Shown one piece after another: positions 16,906 to 26,224 of a DNA stretch of 64,000 nt. The position numbers and the translations under genes were made by a program. The stretch lies in assembly GCF_001905845.1 (NCBI RefSeq), contig NZ_LIVZ01000004.1, positions 667,360-731,359 on the forward strand, in the 5' to 3' direction. Within the stretch, counting starts at the first letter, position 1, and each line of letters opens with the position of its first letter. This DNA is from Streptomyces sp. TSRI0107 (lineage in GTDB: Bacteria > Actinomycetota > Actinomycetes > Streptomycetales > Streptomycetaceae). The notes under the pieces were generated by a model. It did no database searches and was not told the origin of the DNA. It was given only the letters and a program-made list of their open reading frames with translations.

Positions 16906-18132
16906 TCAGAACCGCTTCCAGCCCCCGGCCGGCGCCTGTCCCACCTCCAGTGTGCGCAGCTTGGCCAGCACCTCGGGCCGCTGTACGTCCAGCCAGTCGG
17001 TGAACTGCCGGAAGGAGACCAGGCGTACGTCCTCGCCCTTCTCCTTCTCCCGCGCGATGTGCTTCAGCGCCTCCTCGACGGCGTCCATGTAGATGCCGCC
17101 GTTCCACTGTTCGAAGTGGTTGCCGACGAAGAAGGGTGCCCGGTTTGTCTCGTACGCCCGCTTGAATCCCTGTATGTACGCCTGCGTCGACTGCTCGCGC
17201 CAGGCCGGGTAGTTGTGCGCGGGCGCGTTCGTCGAGTTCAGGGACTGGTTGGCGAGCATGTTGTAGTCCATGGACAGGACCTCGAACGAACGCCCGGGGA
17301 AAGGTATCTGCTGGAGCGGGAGATCCCATATCCCCTGCTTCTTGTCCGGCCAGACCTGCCGGCCGCCCGGCGAGGAGGCGTCGTAACGCCAGCCCAGCTC
17401 CCGCGCGGTGGGCAGCAGGTTCTCCTGCCCGAGGAGACAGGGCGCACGGCCGCCGACGAGTTCCTTGTCGTAGTCGAAGGGCAGGGACGGCAGGTCGCTC
17501 CAGCCGGTGTTGGTGCGCCACTCCTTCACGAAGGACTTGGCCTGCTCGATCTCGCTGCGCCACTGCTGCGGCGTCCAGTTGCCGACCGACCCGGAACCGG
17601 CGCAGAAGTGACCGTTGAAGTGTGTGCCGATCTCGTGGCCGTCCAGCCAGGCCCGGCGGAGGTTCTTCAGCGTGTCCTTGATGTGGGCGTCGGTGAGATA
17701 GCCGATGTCGGAGGCGCCGCGCTGGTTGTTCGGCGGGTCGTAGAGCCGCTTCTTCGACTCGGGCAGCAGATACAGCCCGGAGAGGAAGAAGGTCATGTGC
17801 GCCCCGTGCTCCTTCGCCAGGTCCAGGAAGCGCGGGAAGAGCCCGTTGCCGACCTCGCCGGCCCCGTCCCAGGAGAACACCACGAACTGCGGCGGCGTCT
17901 GACCCGGCTCCAACGGCTCCGGGGCGGGAGGCTGGTGGGGCTGCTTGCCGGTGTAGGCGGTGGAGCCGTCCCCGATCGGCCGGGCGGCGGGTGCGCTCGG
18001 CTTGCCCTTGCCGGAACCCCCGGCATGGGAGGAGCCGTCTGAGGGGGTGTGGGTCCCGCACCCCGCGACGCCCAGCGCGGCGGCGGCTCCCGCCCCGAGT
18101 CCGATCGCTCCCCGTCGGCTGATGTGACGCAT
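16906..18132 (-). CDS. Polysaccharide deacetylase-like Tat lipoprotein
   Basis: The 408-residue protein opens with a twin-arginine signal (SRRGAIGLGAG) ending in lipobox GVAGC (Cys25), so it should be Tat-exported folded and lipid-anchored. A Ser/Gly/Pro linker precedes a NodB-like fold: VVFSWDGAG supplies the first metal Asp, and GHEIGTHFNGHF supplies the HxxxH metal ligands. Later motifs (WRYDASSPGG, HYSW-like regions) are degenerate. The family removes acyl groups from cell-wall or extracellular glycans. It stands between the MITE and tlpA, same strand as both neighbours, and may be a later insertion into a haem/cytochrome gene run. Confidence 0.82.
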   Translation of the reverse strand: MRHISRRGAIGLGAGAAAALGVAGCGTHTPSDGSSHAGGSGKGKPSAPAARPIGDGSTAYTGKQPHQPPAPEPLEPGQTPPQFVVFSWDGAGEVGNGLFPRFLDLAKEHGAHMTFFLSGLYLLPESKKRLYDPPNNQRGASDIGYLTDAHIKDTLKNLRRAWLDGHEIGTHFNGHFCAGSGSVGNWTPQQWRSEIEQAKSFVKEWRTNTGWSDLPSLPFDYDKELVGGRAPCLLGQENLLPTARELGWRYDASSPGGRQVWPDKKQGIWDLPLQQIPFPGRSFEVLSMDYNMLANQSLNSTNAPAHNYPAWREQSTQAYIQGFKRAYETNRAPFFVGNHFEQWNGGIYMDAVEEALKHIAREKEKGEDVRLVSFRQFTDWLDVQRPEVLAKLRTLEVGQAPAGGWKRF

Positions 18133-18253
18133 GCCGTCCCCCGTCCGTCGTGCTCTGTGGTGGTCACCCAGTCAGAGGGCACGACGGACGGGGAGGTTCC
18201 CCCCGAATCATCCGCTTTTCGTAACAAATGCGGGGAGACGGCGATGGCGCCTA

Positions 18254-18437
18254 GGCTCTGTCGTTTGGATCAGCCCGGCTGTGAGGGACGGTGCGTCCTG
18301 GCCGAGTCGAGCGGGGTCTGGTGCGTGCAGCTGCAAGGCGGAGGAGGGAGTCGACGCGGCGCGTCGGCGACTGACGACAACGCGGCAGATGTGCGTGCCA
18401 GACCCCGCGACGCCGGGATGATCCAAACGACAGGGCC
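18254..18437. mobile_element. 184 bp MITE-like element with 27 bp terminal inverted repeats
   Basis: The ends are inverted repeats: the left end GGCTCTGTCGTTTGGATCA (18254-18272) and the reverse complement of the right end (18419-18437) differ at a single base, and adding flanking bases gives a 25 of 27 match. Both sides carry a TA dinucleotide (18252-18253 and 18438-18439), the target duplication expected for IS630/Tc1-mariner type elements. Inside is a second inverted repeat of 11 bp (18311-18321 with 18398-18408), so the whole element can fold into a long hairpin. There is no open frame of useful size. It is a non-autonomous element lying between the histidine phosphatase and deacetylase genes. 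Confidence 0.75.
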
Positions 18438-18471
18438 TAAGTCGGTGCGGGGGACGCGACCGGGCCGGGGC

Positions 18472-19158
18472 TCACGCCCCGAACGCCTTGTCCTTTCCCT
18501 TCACCGGCTTGGCACCGGCGAGGAGGTGCGGCGGGACGAGATCGCGGGCCGGCTCGCTGTAGCCGACGGAGACGATCCGGTCGCCGTCGTAGGTGAAGGA
18601 CGTCAGCGAGGCGAGGGTGCACTGCCGGCGGCGCGGGTCGTGCCACAGCCGGCGCCGCTCCACGTACGACCGCACGATCCAGATCGGCAGCTGATGGCTG
18701 ACCAGCACCGCCTCGTGGCCGCGGGCCGCGTCCTTGGCGGCGTCCAGCGCCCCCATCATCCGCACCACCTGGTCGATGTACGGCTCGCCCCACGACGGCT
18801 TGAACGGGTTGACCAGGTGCTTCCAGTTGTCGGGCTTCTTCAGGGCGCCGTCGCCGACACCGAAGGTCTTGCCCTGGAAGACGTTGTCGGCCTCGATCAG
18901 CCGCTCGTCGGTGGCGACGTCCAGCCCGTGCGCCTTGGCGATCGGCGCCGCCGTCTCCTGCGCCCGCTCCAGCGGGGAGGAGCCGACGTGGGTGACGTCA
19001 CGGGAGGCCAGGTGCTCGGCGACCCGGTCGGCCATCCGCCGTCCCAGGTCGGACAGGTGGTAGCCGGGCAGCCGCCCGTACAGGATCCCGTCCGGGTTGG
19101 CGACCTCGCCGTGCCGCATCAGGTGGACGACGGTGATGTCCCTGCGGGTGCCGCTCAT
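18472..19158 (-). CDS. Histidine phosphatase family protein
   Basis: This 228-residue protein has the phosphoglycerate-mutase-like catalytic motif LMRHGE (Arg15, His16, Gly17), the second Arg in [11 protein letters not shown], the acid/base Glu region ([14 protein letters not shown]) and the late catalytic His in LVSHQLPIW. It is a soluble phosphatase or mutase of unknown substrate. Its ATG overlaps the hemL stop (ATGA), and this hemL-phosphatase coupling suggests a role near haem synthesis, which is inference. The C-terminus is Lys-rich. A MITE-like element begins 34 nt after its stop. Confidence 0.9.
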   Translation of the reverse strand: MSGTRRDITVVHLMRHGEVANPDGILYGRLPGYHLSDLGRRMADRVAEHLASRDVTHVGSSPLERAQETAAPIAKAHGLDVATDERLIEADNVFQGKTFGVGDGALKKPDNWKHLVNPFKPSWGEPYIDQVVRMMGALDAAKDAARGHEAVLVSHQLPIWIVRSYVERRRLWHDPRRRQCTLASLTSFTYDGDRIVSVGYSEPARDLVPPHLLAGAKPVKGKDKAFGA

Positions 19159-20471
19159 GCCGTCGCCTCCGCGGCCGCCCGGGCCGCCGCCGGCAGCGCG
19201 TCGGCGATCCGCTGCACCGCCCGCTCGTCGTGGGCCGTGGAGACGAACCAGGACTCGAAGGAGGACGGCGGCAGGTAGACGCCGTTCGCCAGCATCGCGT
19301 GGAAGAACGCGGTGAAGCGGAACGACTCCTGAGCCTTGGCGTCCTCGTAGTCGCGCACCGGGCGGTCGGTGAAGAAGACGGAGAACATGTTGGAGGCGTT
19401 CTGCAGCGTGTGCGTCACACCCTCCTTCGTCAGCGCCTCGCTCACCAGCGCCTGGATCTGCTGCGACACCGCGTCGACCTTGGTGTACGCGGCGTCGTCG
19501 AGCAGCCGCAGCTGGGCGAGGCCCGCGGCGGTGGCGATCGGGTTCCCGGAGAGGGTGCCGGCCTGGTAGACGGGCCCGGCCGGGGCGAGGTGCGCCATCA
19601 CGTCGGCACGCCCGCCGAACGCGGCGGCGGGGAAGCCGCCGCCCATGACCTTCCCGAACGTCATCAGGTCCGGGACCACCCCGTCGACGCCGAACCACCC
19701 GGCGCGGCTGGTCCGGAAGCCGGTCATGACCTCGTCGGAGACGTACAGCGCGCCGTTCTCGGCGCACACGTCCTTCAGCCCCTGGTTGAACCCGGGCAGC
19801 GGCGGCACGACACCCATGTTGCCGGGCGAGGCCTCGGTGATCACACAGGCGATCTCGCCGGGGTGCGCCTGGAAGGCGGCCCGCACGGCGTCGAGGTCGT
19901 TGTACGGCAGCACGATGGTGTCGCCGGCCTGCGCACCGGTGACGCCGGGCGTGTCGGGCAGCGCGAAGGTGGCGACGCCGGAGCCGGCGGCGGCCAGCAG
20001 CGCGTCGACGTGCCCGTGGTAGCAGCCGGCGAACTTGATCACCTTGGACCGGCCGGTGAACCCGCGGGCGAGCCGGATCGCCGACATGGTGGCCTCGGTG
20101 CCGCTGGAGACGAGCCGCACCTGCTCGACCGGCGCGACCCGGGCGACGATCTCCTCGGCGAGCGCGACCTCGCCCTCACCGGGCGTGCCGAAGGAGGTGC
20201 CGCGGGCGACGGCCTCCTGGACTGCGGCGATGACCTCGGGGTGCGAGTGGCCGAGGATCATGGGGCCCCAGGAGCACACCAGATCCACGTACTCGCGCCC
20301 GTCCGCGTCCGTCAGATACGGCCCCCGGCCGGACACCATGAACCGGGGCGTGCCGCCGACGGCGCGGAAGGCGCGCACCGGGGAGTTCACGCCGCCGGGT
20401 GTGACGGCGGCCGCACGGTCGAATAGAGCCTGTGAGACAGGCGCTTCGTATGAATAGGGCAGTTCGCTCAT
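19155..20471 (-). CDS. hemL: Glutamate-1-semialdehyde 2,1-aminomutase
   Basis: The 438-residue PLP enzyme converts glutamate-1-semialdehyde to 5-aminolevulinate, the second step of the C5 haem pathway started by HemA (49943-51649 here). Diagnostic stretches are [17 protein letters not shown] at the N-terminus, [14 protein letters not shown], and the PLP lysine in TFGKVMGGG (about Lys273). Length is normal for HemL. The start [11 protein letters not shown] was chosen because upstream sequence is not protein-like. It is first of a two-gene overlapping unit with the histidine phosphatase, and its leader faces a divergent hypothetical gene. Confidence 0.96.
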   Translation of the reverse strand: MSELPYSYEAPVSQALFDRAAAVTPGGVNSPVRAFRAVGGTPRFMVSGRGPYLTDADGREYVDLVCSWGPMILGHSHPEVIAAVQEAVARGTSFGTPGEGEVALAEEIVARVAPVEQVRLVSSGTEATMSAIRLARGFTGRSKVIKFAGCYHGHVDALLAAAGSGVATFALPDTPGVTGAQAGDTIVLPYNDLDAVRAAFQAHPGEIACVITEASPGNMGVVPPLPGFNQGLKDVCAENGALYVSDEVMTGFRTSRAGWFGVDGVVPDLMTFGKVMGGGFPAAAFGGRADVMAHLAPAGPVYQAGTLSGNPIATAAGLAQLRLLDDAAYTKVDAVSQQIQALVSEALTKEGVTHTLQNASNMFSVFFTDRPVRDYEDAKAQESFRFTAFFHAMLANGVYLPPSSFESWFVSTAHDERAVQRIADALPAAARAAAEATA

Positions 20472-20922
20472 GACCTGCGACTTCTCCGACTTCTCGGACT
20501 CCGGTTGCTGGGGTGACCTCCTCAGGGTAGGCGTCCGGAGAACCCGGCGTCGGCCCCACCCATCTGCGAAACTGGGCATGGCTTGGTCAGAGGGACCGGC
20601 CCCCGGGCGCATGGATCCTGCGGACAGGTGGCCCCCGCACGTTTCGGCGCGCGGCCGTGGGGGAGGTCACTGACACGATGATCGGGTTGCGCGGCGGGGG
20701 CCACGCGTCCTAGAAAAGCAGTCGGGTGGAGATATGCATCGCGGTGGCGGACTGGGCGAGGGGACTGATGACCTGGGTCCTCGACGTGCCCGGCGGGGAA
20801 GGCACCGACGCGACGCGGAGGACACGACCGAAGCACGTCAGGCACATGGTGGACCGAGGGAGCCCGAGCGCGTCGACCGCACGGTCGACGGTTTGAGGGC
20901 GGGGAGCAGGAATGGTGGTCGG
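20472..20922. other. 451 bp divergent intergenic region, no clear feature
   Basis: This gap lies between hemL (minus) and a hypothetical gene (plus). Open frames here (for example from ATG 20734) are Arg-rich and look like chance GC-rich frames. I see no hairpin, RNA gene or strong palindrome; it must hold the hemL promoter. Confidence 0.5.
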
Positions 20923-21360
20923 GTGGGGGTGACGTACAAGTACTTCGGTGCGCCGGACGGCGCGACCGCGGCCCGCGTCCCGATCTCGATGCGTCCCGAG
21001 GAACTCGGCGGCGACGAGCTCGGCATGAACGGCATGTTCACCAAGATCAAGCCGGAGACGATGGCCGCGATGGTCCTCACCGGCATCGAGGGCGTCCCCC
21101 TCCACAAGGTGCCGCCCCTGGAACTCGTCGTCCTGCATCCCGACTACGCGGTCGTCAAACTCCCGATGACCGTCGTCGACCCGCTCCGCGGCATCGGCGA
21201 GGAGGCGGTCGGCGCGGCGGCGTTCATCTGGTCGACGGTCCCGGACCGGGGCGGACCGCGGGACGCGTTCAACGTGTACCAGCTGCTGCACGAGTGGCAG
21301 GACTTCAGCCATCGGCTGCATGAGGCGGGGCATCAGCCTTATTGCCTGGTTTGGCCCTGA
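20923..21360 (+). CDS. Hypothetical protein, conserved-looking in streptomycetes
   Basis: About 145 residues with no signal peptide, membrane segment or motif I recognise. The sequence from VTYKYFGAPDG onward has normal codon use and a balanced composition, with a predicted mixed alpha/beta pattern (VPISMRPEEL, LELVVLHPDYAVVKLPMTVVD, AFIWSTVPD). The start is uncertain: GTG at 20923 has AGGAA 11 nt upstream, GTG at 20929 is the next option, and an ATG at 20734 would add a doubtful Arg-rich extension. It is divergent from hemL and precedes a class II glutamine amidotransferase on the same strand by nearly 200 nt. Confidence 0.65.
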   Translation: MGVTYKYFGAPDGATAARVPISMRPEELGGDELGMNGMFTKIKPETMAAMVLTGIEGVPLHKVPPLELVVLHPDYAVVKLPMTVVDPLRGIGEEAVGAAAFIWSTVPDRGGPRDAFNVYQLLHEWQDFSHRLHEAGHQPYCLVWP

Positions 21361-21556
21361 GCTGCAGCGATCACCTGTTCAGGCCGACATGCGCCCGGTT
21401 CGCGCGGCTCCTACCGTGGATGAGTAACGCCGACGCGTGAGAGGTTCCCGTGGTCACCGCGGGTGGCGCGTGTCGGCTCCGCCATGACGGCCGAGGCGAT
21501 GGCCGAAAAGGAAGCCGAGAGCCGGAGCAGGTCCTGAGCGAGCTCGGGGGCCCAAG

Positions 21557-22402
21557 ATGTGCCGCTGGATCGCGTACTCGGGTACGCCCATCCTTCTCAG
21601 CCAGGTCCTGTTCCAGCCGGAACACTCCTTGATCGACCAGAGCCTGCACTCCCGCATGGGGGTGGAGACGACCAACGGCGATGGCTTCGGCATCGGCTGG
21701 TACACGCGGGAAACGGACACTCCGGCGGTTCTGCGGGACGTCGGTCCGGCCTGGAACAACCGCAATCTGCTGGAGGTCTCCCACCACGTCCGCTCGGGCC
21801 TGTTCTTCGCGCACATCAGGGCCTCGACCGGGACGGCCGTGCAGCAGACCAACTGCCACCCCTTCCGGAGCGGGCGCTGGATGTGGATGCACAACGGGGC
21901 GATCAGCGAATTCCACCGCCTCCGGCGTGACCTCGCCCTGGCCGTCGATCCGGCCCTGTATCCCGACATCGAGGGTTCCACCGACTCCGAGCTCATGTTC
22001 TTCCTGGCTCTCACGTTCGGTCTCAGGGAGGATCCTCCCGGTGCCGTGGCGCGCATGGCCGGCCTGATCGAGAAGGCGGGGCACGCGCACGGCGTCCCCA
22101 ACCCGCTGCAGATGACCATCGCGGTGGCCGACGGCGATCGCGTATGGACCTTCCGCTACTCCAGCGAGGGCCGCTCGCGGTCGTTGTTCTACAGCACCAG
22201 GGTGGACACCCTGCGCGCGCTCCACCCGGATGCCGCGTTCCTGCGGGACATCTCCGAGGAGACCCGCCTCGTCGTCTCCGAACCGCTGGGCACCCTCCCC
22301 GGCGTCTGGAACGAGGTGCCGGAGAGCAGTTACGGCATCGTCCAGCCGGGCGGAGACGTGCTCCGTACTTTCCGGCCCGCCCTGCAAGGCGACCCGGCCT
22401 GA
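21557..22402 (+). CDS. Class II glutamine amidotransferase (YafJ/EgtC-like)
   Basis: The 281-residue protein starts MCRWIAYSG, giving the N-terminal catalytic Cys2 of Ntn-type glutamine amidotransferases. NGDGFGIGWYT, FFAHIRASTG and HNGAISEF match the substrate-binding and catalytic positions of the YafJ group, which includes EgtC of ergothioneine synthesis. No other egt gene is nearby, so the substrate is unknown; hydrolysis of a gamma-glutamyl amide is likely. The full 281-residue length is normal for the family. It is single-gene in context, followed by the convergent TetR gene. Confidence 0.88.
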   Translation: MCRWIAYSGTPILLSQVLFQPEHSLIDQSLHSRMGVETTNGDGFGIGWYTRETDTPAVLRDVGPAWNNRNLLEVSHHVRSGLFFAHIRASTGTAVQQTNCHPFRSGRWMWMHNGAISEFHRLRRDLALAVDPALYPDIEGSTDSELMFFLALTFGLREDPPGAVARMAGLIEKAGHAHGVPNPLQMTIAVADGDRVWTFRYSSEGRSRSLFYSTRVDTLRALHPDAAFLRDISEETRLVVSEPLGTLPGVWNEVPESSYGIVQPGGDVLRTFRPALQGDPA

Positions 22403-22440
22403 AGCCGACCGGCGAGCTGAAGCCCTCCCCGGGGTGCGTC

Positions 22441-23058
22441 TCAGCCGACCGCGCCCGGACCGTCGGCGCACGTGTCGCCGAGTGCCTCCAGCGCGGTGCT
22501 CACGGTCGCCCGCAGTGATTCGGCCGGCGCGCCCGCGCGGGAGCGCAGGTTCACGCCGTAGGCGAGCAGGGCGAGCAGTTCGGCGGCGCTTGCGGGGTCG
22601 GTTCCCGGAGCGAGTTGTCCCCGGGCCTCGGCGGTGGCCAGCGCGGCGCGCAGGGCGTCGCGCAGTTGCCGGTGGTGGCGGTCGAGGAGGTCGCGGACCT
22701 CGGGATCGGCGTCCTCGGCCGCCGCATGGGCGTTGACCACCATGCAGCCCCAGCGGGCGAATTCCCCCGAGCACCGGATCTCGATCAGGCCGGCGAAGAA
22801 GTCCTCGACGGCGGGCAGGCCCCGTCCGTCCTCCGCCAGGTGACGGAAGGCCGGGTGGGAGTGGCGTTCGACGTAGCGGCGCAGGGCGGCGTGGTAGAGG
22901 TCCTGCTTGCCGCCGAAGGTGGCGTAGAGGCTGGAGCGGTTGAGGCCGGTCGCGGTCACCACGTCCTGGATGCCGGTCGAGGCGGCACCTCGGCGCCAGA
23001 ACAGCCGGACCACGGTCTCCAGAGCCGCGTCCGGGTCGAAGTGCTTGATGTCCGGCAT
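22441..23058 (-). CDS. TetR/AcrR-family regulator of a divergent peroxiredoxin
   Basis: This 205-residue repressor has the TetR N-terminal helix-turn-helix (DPDAALETVVRLFWRRG, TGIQDVVTATGLNRSSLYATFGGKQDLY) and a ligand domain with a single Cys in EIRCSGEFARWGCMV. It is divergent from the peroxiredoxin-like gene, with two similar palindromes between, one near its own start and one nearer the target. That layout implies it represses both genes. The conserved Cys pair could make it redox-sensing, which is inference. Confidence 0.9.
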   Translation of the reverse strand: MPDIKHFDPDAALETVVRLFWRRGAASTGIQDVVTATGLNRSSLYATFGGKQDLYHAALRRYVERHSHPAFRHLAEDGRGLPAVEDFFAGLIEIRCSGEFARWGCMVVNAHAAAEDADPEVRDLLDRHHRQLRDALRAALATAEARGQLAPGTDPASAAELLALLAYGVNLRSRAGAPAESLRATVSTALEALGDTCADGPGAVG

Positions 23059-23073
23059 GCCTCACCGACCAAT

Positions 23074-23132
23074 CTTGAAACGAGGGTTCCAGGATACGCC
23101 CGCCGCAGTTATCTTGGAACGGTCGTTCCGAG
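23074..23132. promoter_or_regulatory. Two operator-like palindromes for the TetR regulator
   Basis: Two related 20-bp sites lie in the gap: 23074-23093 (CTTGAAACGAGGGTTCCAGG) and 23113-23132 (CTTGGAACGGTCGTTCCGAG). The second has perfect GGAACG/CGTTCC arms with a 2-nt centre; the first is a degenerate copy. Their centres are 39 bp apart, close to four helical turns, so two repressor dimers could bind one face. Confidence 0.65.
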
Positions 23133-23190
23133 TTGCCGCTCCGAGCCGACCGATCGATCCATGTGCCGTGCGTCCAGGAGGACCGTTCCC

Positions 23191-23838
23191 ATGTCGCTCA
23201 ACGCCGAATTACGCGCCTTCTTCGAGTCCCGTCGGCAGCACATCCCCGCCGAGTTCCGCGAGGTCATGCACCGGGCCGCGAAGGAGCTCGCCGACTCCGG
23301 CCAGGCCGACCGCGCCCTCGCGGCCGGCGCCCGCGCCCCGCTCTTCGCCCTGCCCTCCGCGACCGGGCGGATCGTCGCCCTGGACGACCTGCTCGCCGCC
23401 GGGCCGGTGGTGCTGACGTTCTACCGCGGCGCCTGGTGCCCGTTCTGCAACATCGCCCTGCGCGCCCTCCAGCAGCACCACTCCGCCATCACCGAACGCG
23501 GCGCCCGGCTCGTGGCCGTCTCCCCGCAGGTCCCCGACGAGGCGCTTTCCCTGACCGAGAAGCACGAGCTGGCCTTCGACGTCCTCAGCGACGTCGGCTC
23601 CGGCACCGCCAGGCAGTACGGCCTCGCCTTCGACCTCCCCGAAGACCTCGCCGCCGTCTACGACAAGCTCGGCTTCGACCTCCAGCGCGTCAACGGCGGT
23701 CACCCGCGCACGCTCCCGCTGCCCGCGACGTACGTCATCGACCGCGACGGGGTGATCCGCTGGGCCTTCGCCGACACCGACTACGTCAACCGGGCCGAAC
23801 CCGCCGACGTGCTTGCCGCGCTGGACGCCCTCCGCTGA
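23191..23838 (+). CDS. Peroxiredoxin-like thioredoxin-fold protein (AhpC/TSA family)
   Basis: A 215-residue cytosolic protein of the AhpC/TSA superfamily. The active-site region reads FYRGAWCPFCNIAL, with a CxxC pair (Cys83, Cys86) in place of the single peroxidatic Cys motif of classical peroxiredoxins; this is the pattern of the peroxiredoxin-like PRX_like2 group. A cis-Pro strand LPATYVIDRDG follows. It probably reduces peroxides or quinone/thiol adducts. ATG at 23191 has a strong AGGAGG site. It is divergent from a TetR gene and has two matched operators in front, so it should be induced by the repressor's ligand. Confidence 0.88.
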   Translation: MSLNAELRAFFESRRQHIPAEFREVMHRAAKELADSGQADRALAAGARAPLFALPSATGRIVALDDLLAAGPVVLTFYRGAWCPFCNIALRALQQHHSAITERGARLVAVSPQVPDEALSLTEKHELAFDVLSDVGSGTARQYGLAFDLPEDLAAVYDKLGFDLQRVNGGHPRTLPLPATYVIDRDGVIRWAFADTDYVNRAEPADVLAALDALR

Positions 23839-23844
23839 ACCGGG

Positions 23845-23991
23845 TCAGGGCAGGTGGAGGTTGCCGTACCGGGTGTTCGGCTCGCCGCTCGCGTAGACGC
23901 GCGGGGAGGTGAACACCCCGACCAGGTCGTCGTCGGCGATCGTCCTGCGGGGCAGGCTCAGTCCGTAGTGCCCGGCCAGCAGCCGGTACAC
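23845..23991 (-). pseudogene. Possible gene remnant (short orphan C-terminus)
   Basis: The frame ending at 23845 encodes protein-like sequence: from GTG at 23991, VYRLLAGHYGLSLPRRTIADD and then GVFTSPRVYASG and NTRYGNLHLP before a stop (48 residues). Unlike chance frames here it is balanced, with aromatic and acidic residues. The frame stays open upstream into the histidine kinase gene without a clear start. It may be the C-terminus of a lost gene or a short real gene downstream of the two-component system. I do not recognise the family. Confidence 0.35.
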
Positions 23992-24016
23992 GTCCCGGAT
24001 GCCCGTCCGCCCCGGC

Positions 24017-25423
24017 TCAGGCCGTCTCCCCGCCCCCGCCCACCGTGAACCCGATCGCCACCCCTCCCCCGTCCCGCGGGCACGCGAACGGCGTTCCCCC
24101 GTGCGCCAGAGACACCTCCCGCACGATGGACAGGCCCAGCCCGGATCCGGGCAGGGAGCGGGCGTCGGGGGCGCGGTAGAAGCGGTCGAAGATGCGGTCG
24201 AGGTCGGTGTCGGCGATGCCGGGTCCCCGGTCGAGGACCTCGACGCGGACCGGGCCGCGGCAGCCCGGGTCCGGGCCGGACACCACCAGCTCGATCGGTG
24301 CCGTGCCCGTGCGGTCGAACTTCGCCGCGTTCTCCACGAGGTTGGACATGGCCCGGCTCAGCATCCCGGGCCGCCCCTCGGTCGTCGTGTCGCCGGTGAC
24401 GCGCAGGGCGATCTCGCGGCCGGTGCGGCGGCGGGCCAGGCCCGTGACGTCCTCGGCCAGTTCGGCGAGGTCGACCCGCTGCGGCGGCTCGGCGTCGGAC
24501 TGACCGGCCGCCAGGTCCACCAACTCGTTGACCAGGTCCGTCAGTTCGCGGGCCTCCTGCCCCAGGTCGGCGACCAGTTCCTCCCGGCTGGCGGGCGGGA
24601 GTTCGTCGATGCGGCGGAGCAGGGAGATGTTGGTGCGCAGGGAGGTGAGCGGCGTCCGCAGTTCGTGGCCCGCGTCCTGGACGAGGCGGCGCTGGTCCTC
24701 CTCGGACTGGGCGAGCCGGCCGAGCATCCGGTCGAAGGCGCGGCCGAGCCGGCCCACCTCGTCGTGGCCGGTGACGGGCACCTCGATGCCGAGCCGCCGG
24801 GTGCGGGCGACGGCCTCGGCGGCGTCGGTGAGGATCACCAGCCGGCGGGTGATGCGCCGGGCCAGCCACCAGCCGAACAGTCCGGCGCCGACCACCACCG
24901 CCGCCATGAACAGCAGCGTGCGCTGCTGGAGCGCCCGCAGCAGGTCCTCGGTGTCACTGAACTCCTGCGCCACCTGTACGGCGCCCCGGCCGCCGCCGAG
25001 CGAGACGGTGGCGACCCGGTAGATGTCGTTGCCGACGTCGACGTCCTTGTGCACGACGAGCTGCCCCGCCGTGCGCGCGGCCGCGATCTCGCGGTCGGGG
25101 CCGGTCACCGGCAGTCCGGGGCTGCCCTTGTCGACGACGCCGCCGTCCGGGCCCAGCACCTGCACGTCCGTGCGGGCGGGGCGGACGAGGTCGTGTCCCG
25201 GCGCGGAGGAGGAGAAGTCCGCCGGGCTCATCCGGTACTGCCGTACCTCGCCCCGCAGGTCCTGTACGACCTCGTCGAACACCGACACCTGGTCGACCCG
25301 GACCAGCCGCGCGGCGGCGGTGTAGGACAGGAAGCCGACCAGGAGGGTCACCGCGGCCGTGACCGTCGCGAAGGACACCGCGAACGTGGTGCGCAGGGAC
25401 ACCAGCCGCGGCCGCCACCCCAC
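24017..25423 (-). CDS. Sensor histidine kinase (HAMP/HisKA/HATPase)
   Basis: This 468-residue kinase has two membrane segments (about 12-34 and 168-190) around an extracytoplasmic sensor region, a HAMP linker (RRITRRLVILTDAAEAVA), the phosphoacceptor box GHELRTPLTSL (His near 253), and ATP-binding boxes N (MSNLVENAAKFD), G1 (DRGPGIAD) and G2 (GSGLGLSIVREV). The start is GTG, immediately after the response regulator stop with no spacing, so they are one operon. The signal is unknown. It resembles actinobacterial MprB/TcrY-type kinases. Confidence 0.93.
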   Translation of the reverse strand: MGWRPRLVSLRTTFAVSFATVTAAVTLLVGFLSYTAAARLVRVDQVSVFDEVVQDLRGEVRQYRMSPADFSSSAPGHDLVRPARTDVQVLGPDGGVVDKGSPGLPVTGPDREIAAARTAGQLVVHKDVDVGNDIYRVATVSLGGGRGAVQVAQEFSDTEDLLRALQQRTLLFMAAVVVGAGLFGWWLARRITRRLVILTDAAEAVARTRRLGIEVPVTGHDEVGRLGRAFDRMLGRLAQSEEDQRRLVQDAGHELRTPLTSLRTNISLLRRIDELPPASREELVADLGQEARELTDLVNELVDLAAGQSDAEPPQRVDLAELAEDVTGLARRRTGREIALRVTGDTTTEGRPGMLSRAMSNLVENAAKFDRTGTAPIELVVSGPDPGCRGPVRVEVLDRGPGIADTDLDRIFDRFYRAPDARSLPGSGLGLSIVREVSLAHGGTPFACPRDGGGVAIGFTVGGGGETA

Positions 25424-26158
<735 letters not shown>

Positions 26159-26224
26159 GCGTCCAGTGTGGCAAAGCCGTACTTCCGTACGACCGCACGG
26201 TGGACGCCCGGCCCCGCTTCTTAC

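Noticed and set aside
20734..20922. N-terminal extension of the hypothetical gene from ATG 20734
   Set aside because: The 60-odd extra residues are Arg/Gly-rich and the ribosome site is only 3 nt from the ATG; the conserved-looking part begins at VTYKYFG.
21371..23065. A 564-codon minus-strand frame overlapping the amidotransferase and TetR genes
   Set aside because: Low-complexity shadow; the amidotransferase and TetR frames carry the conserved motifs.
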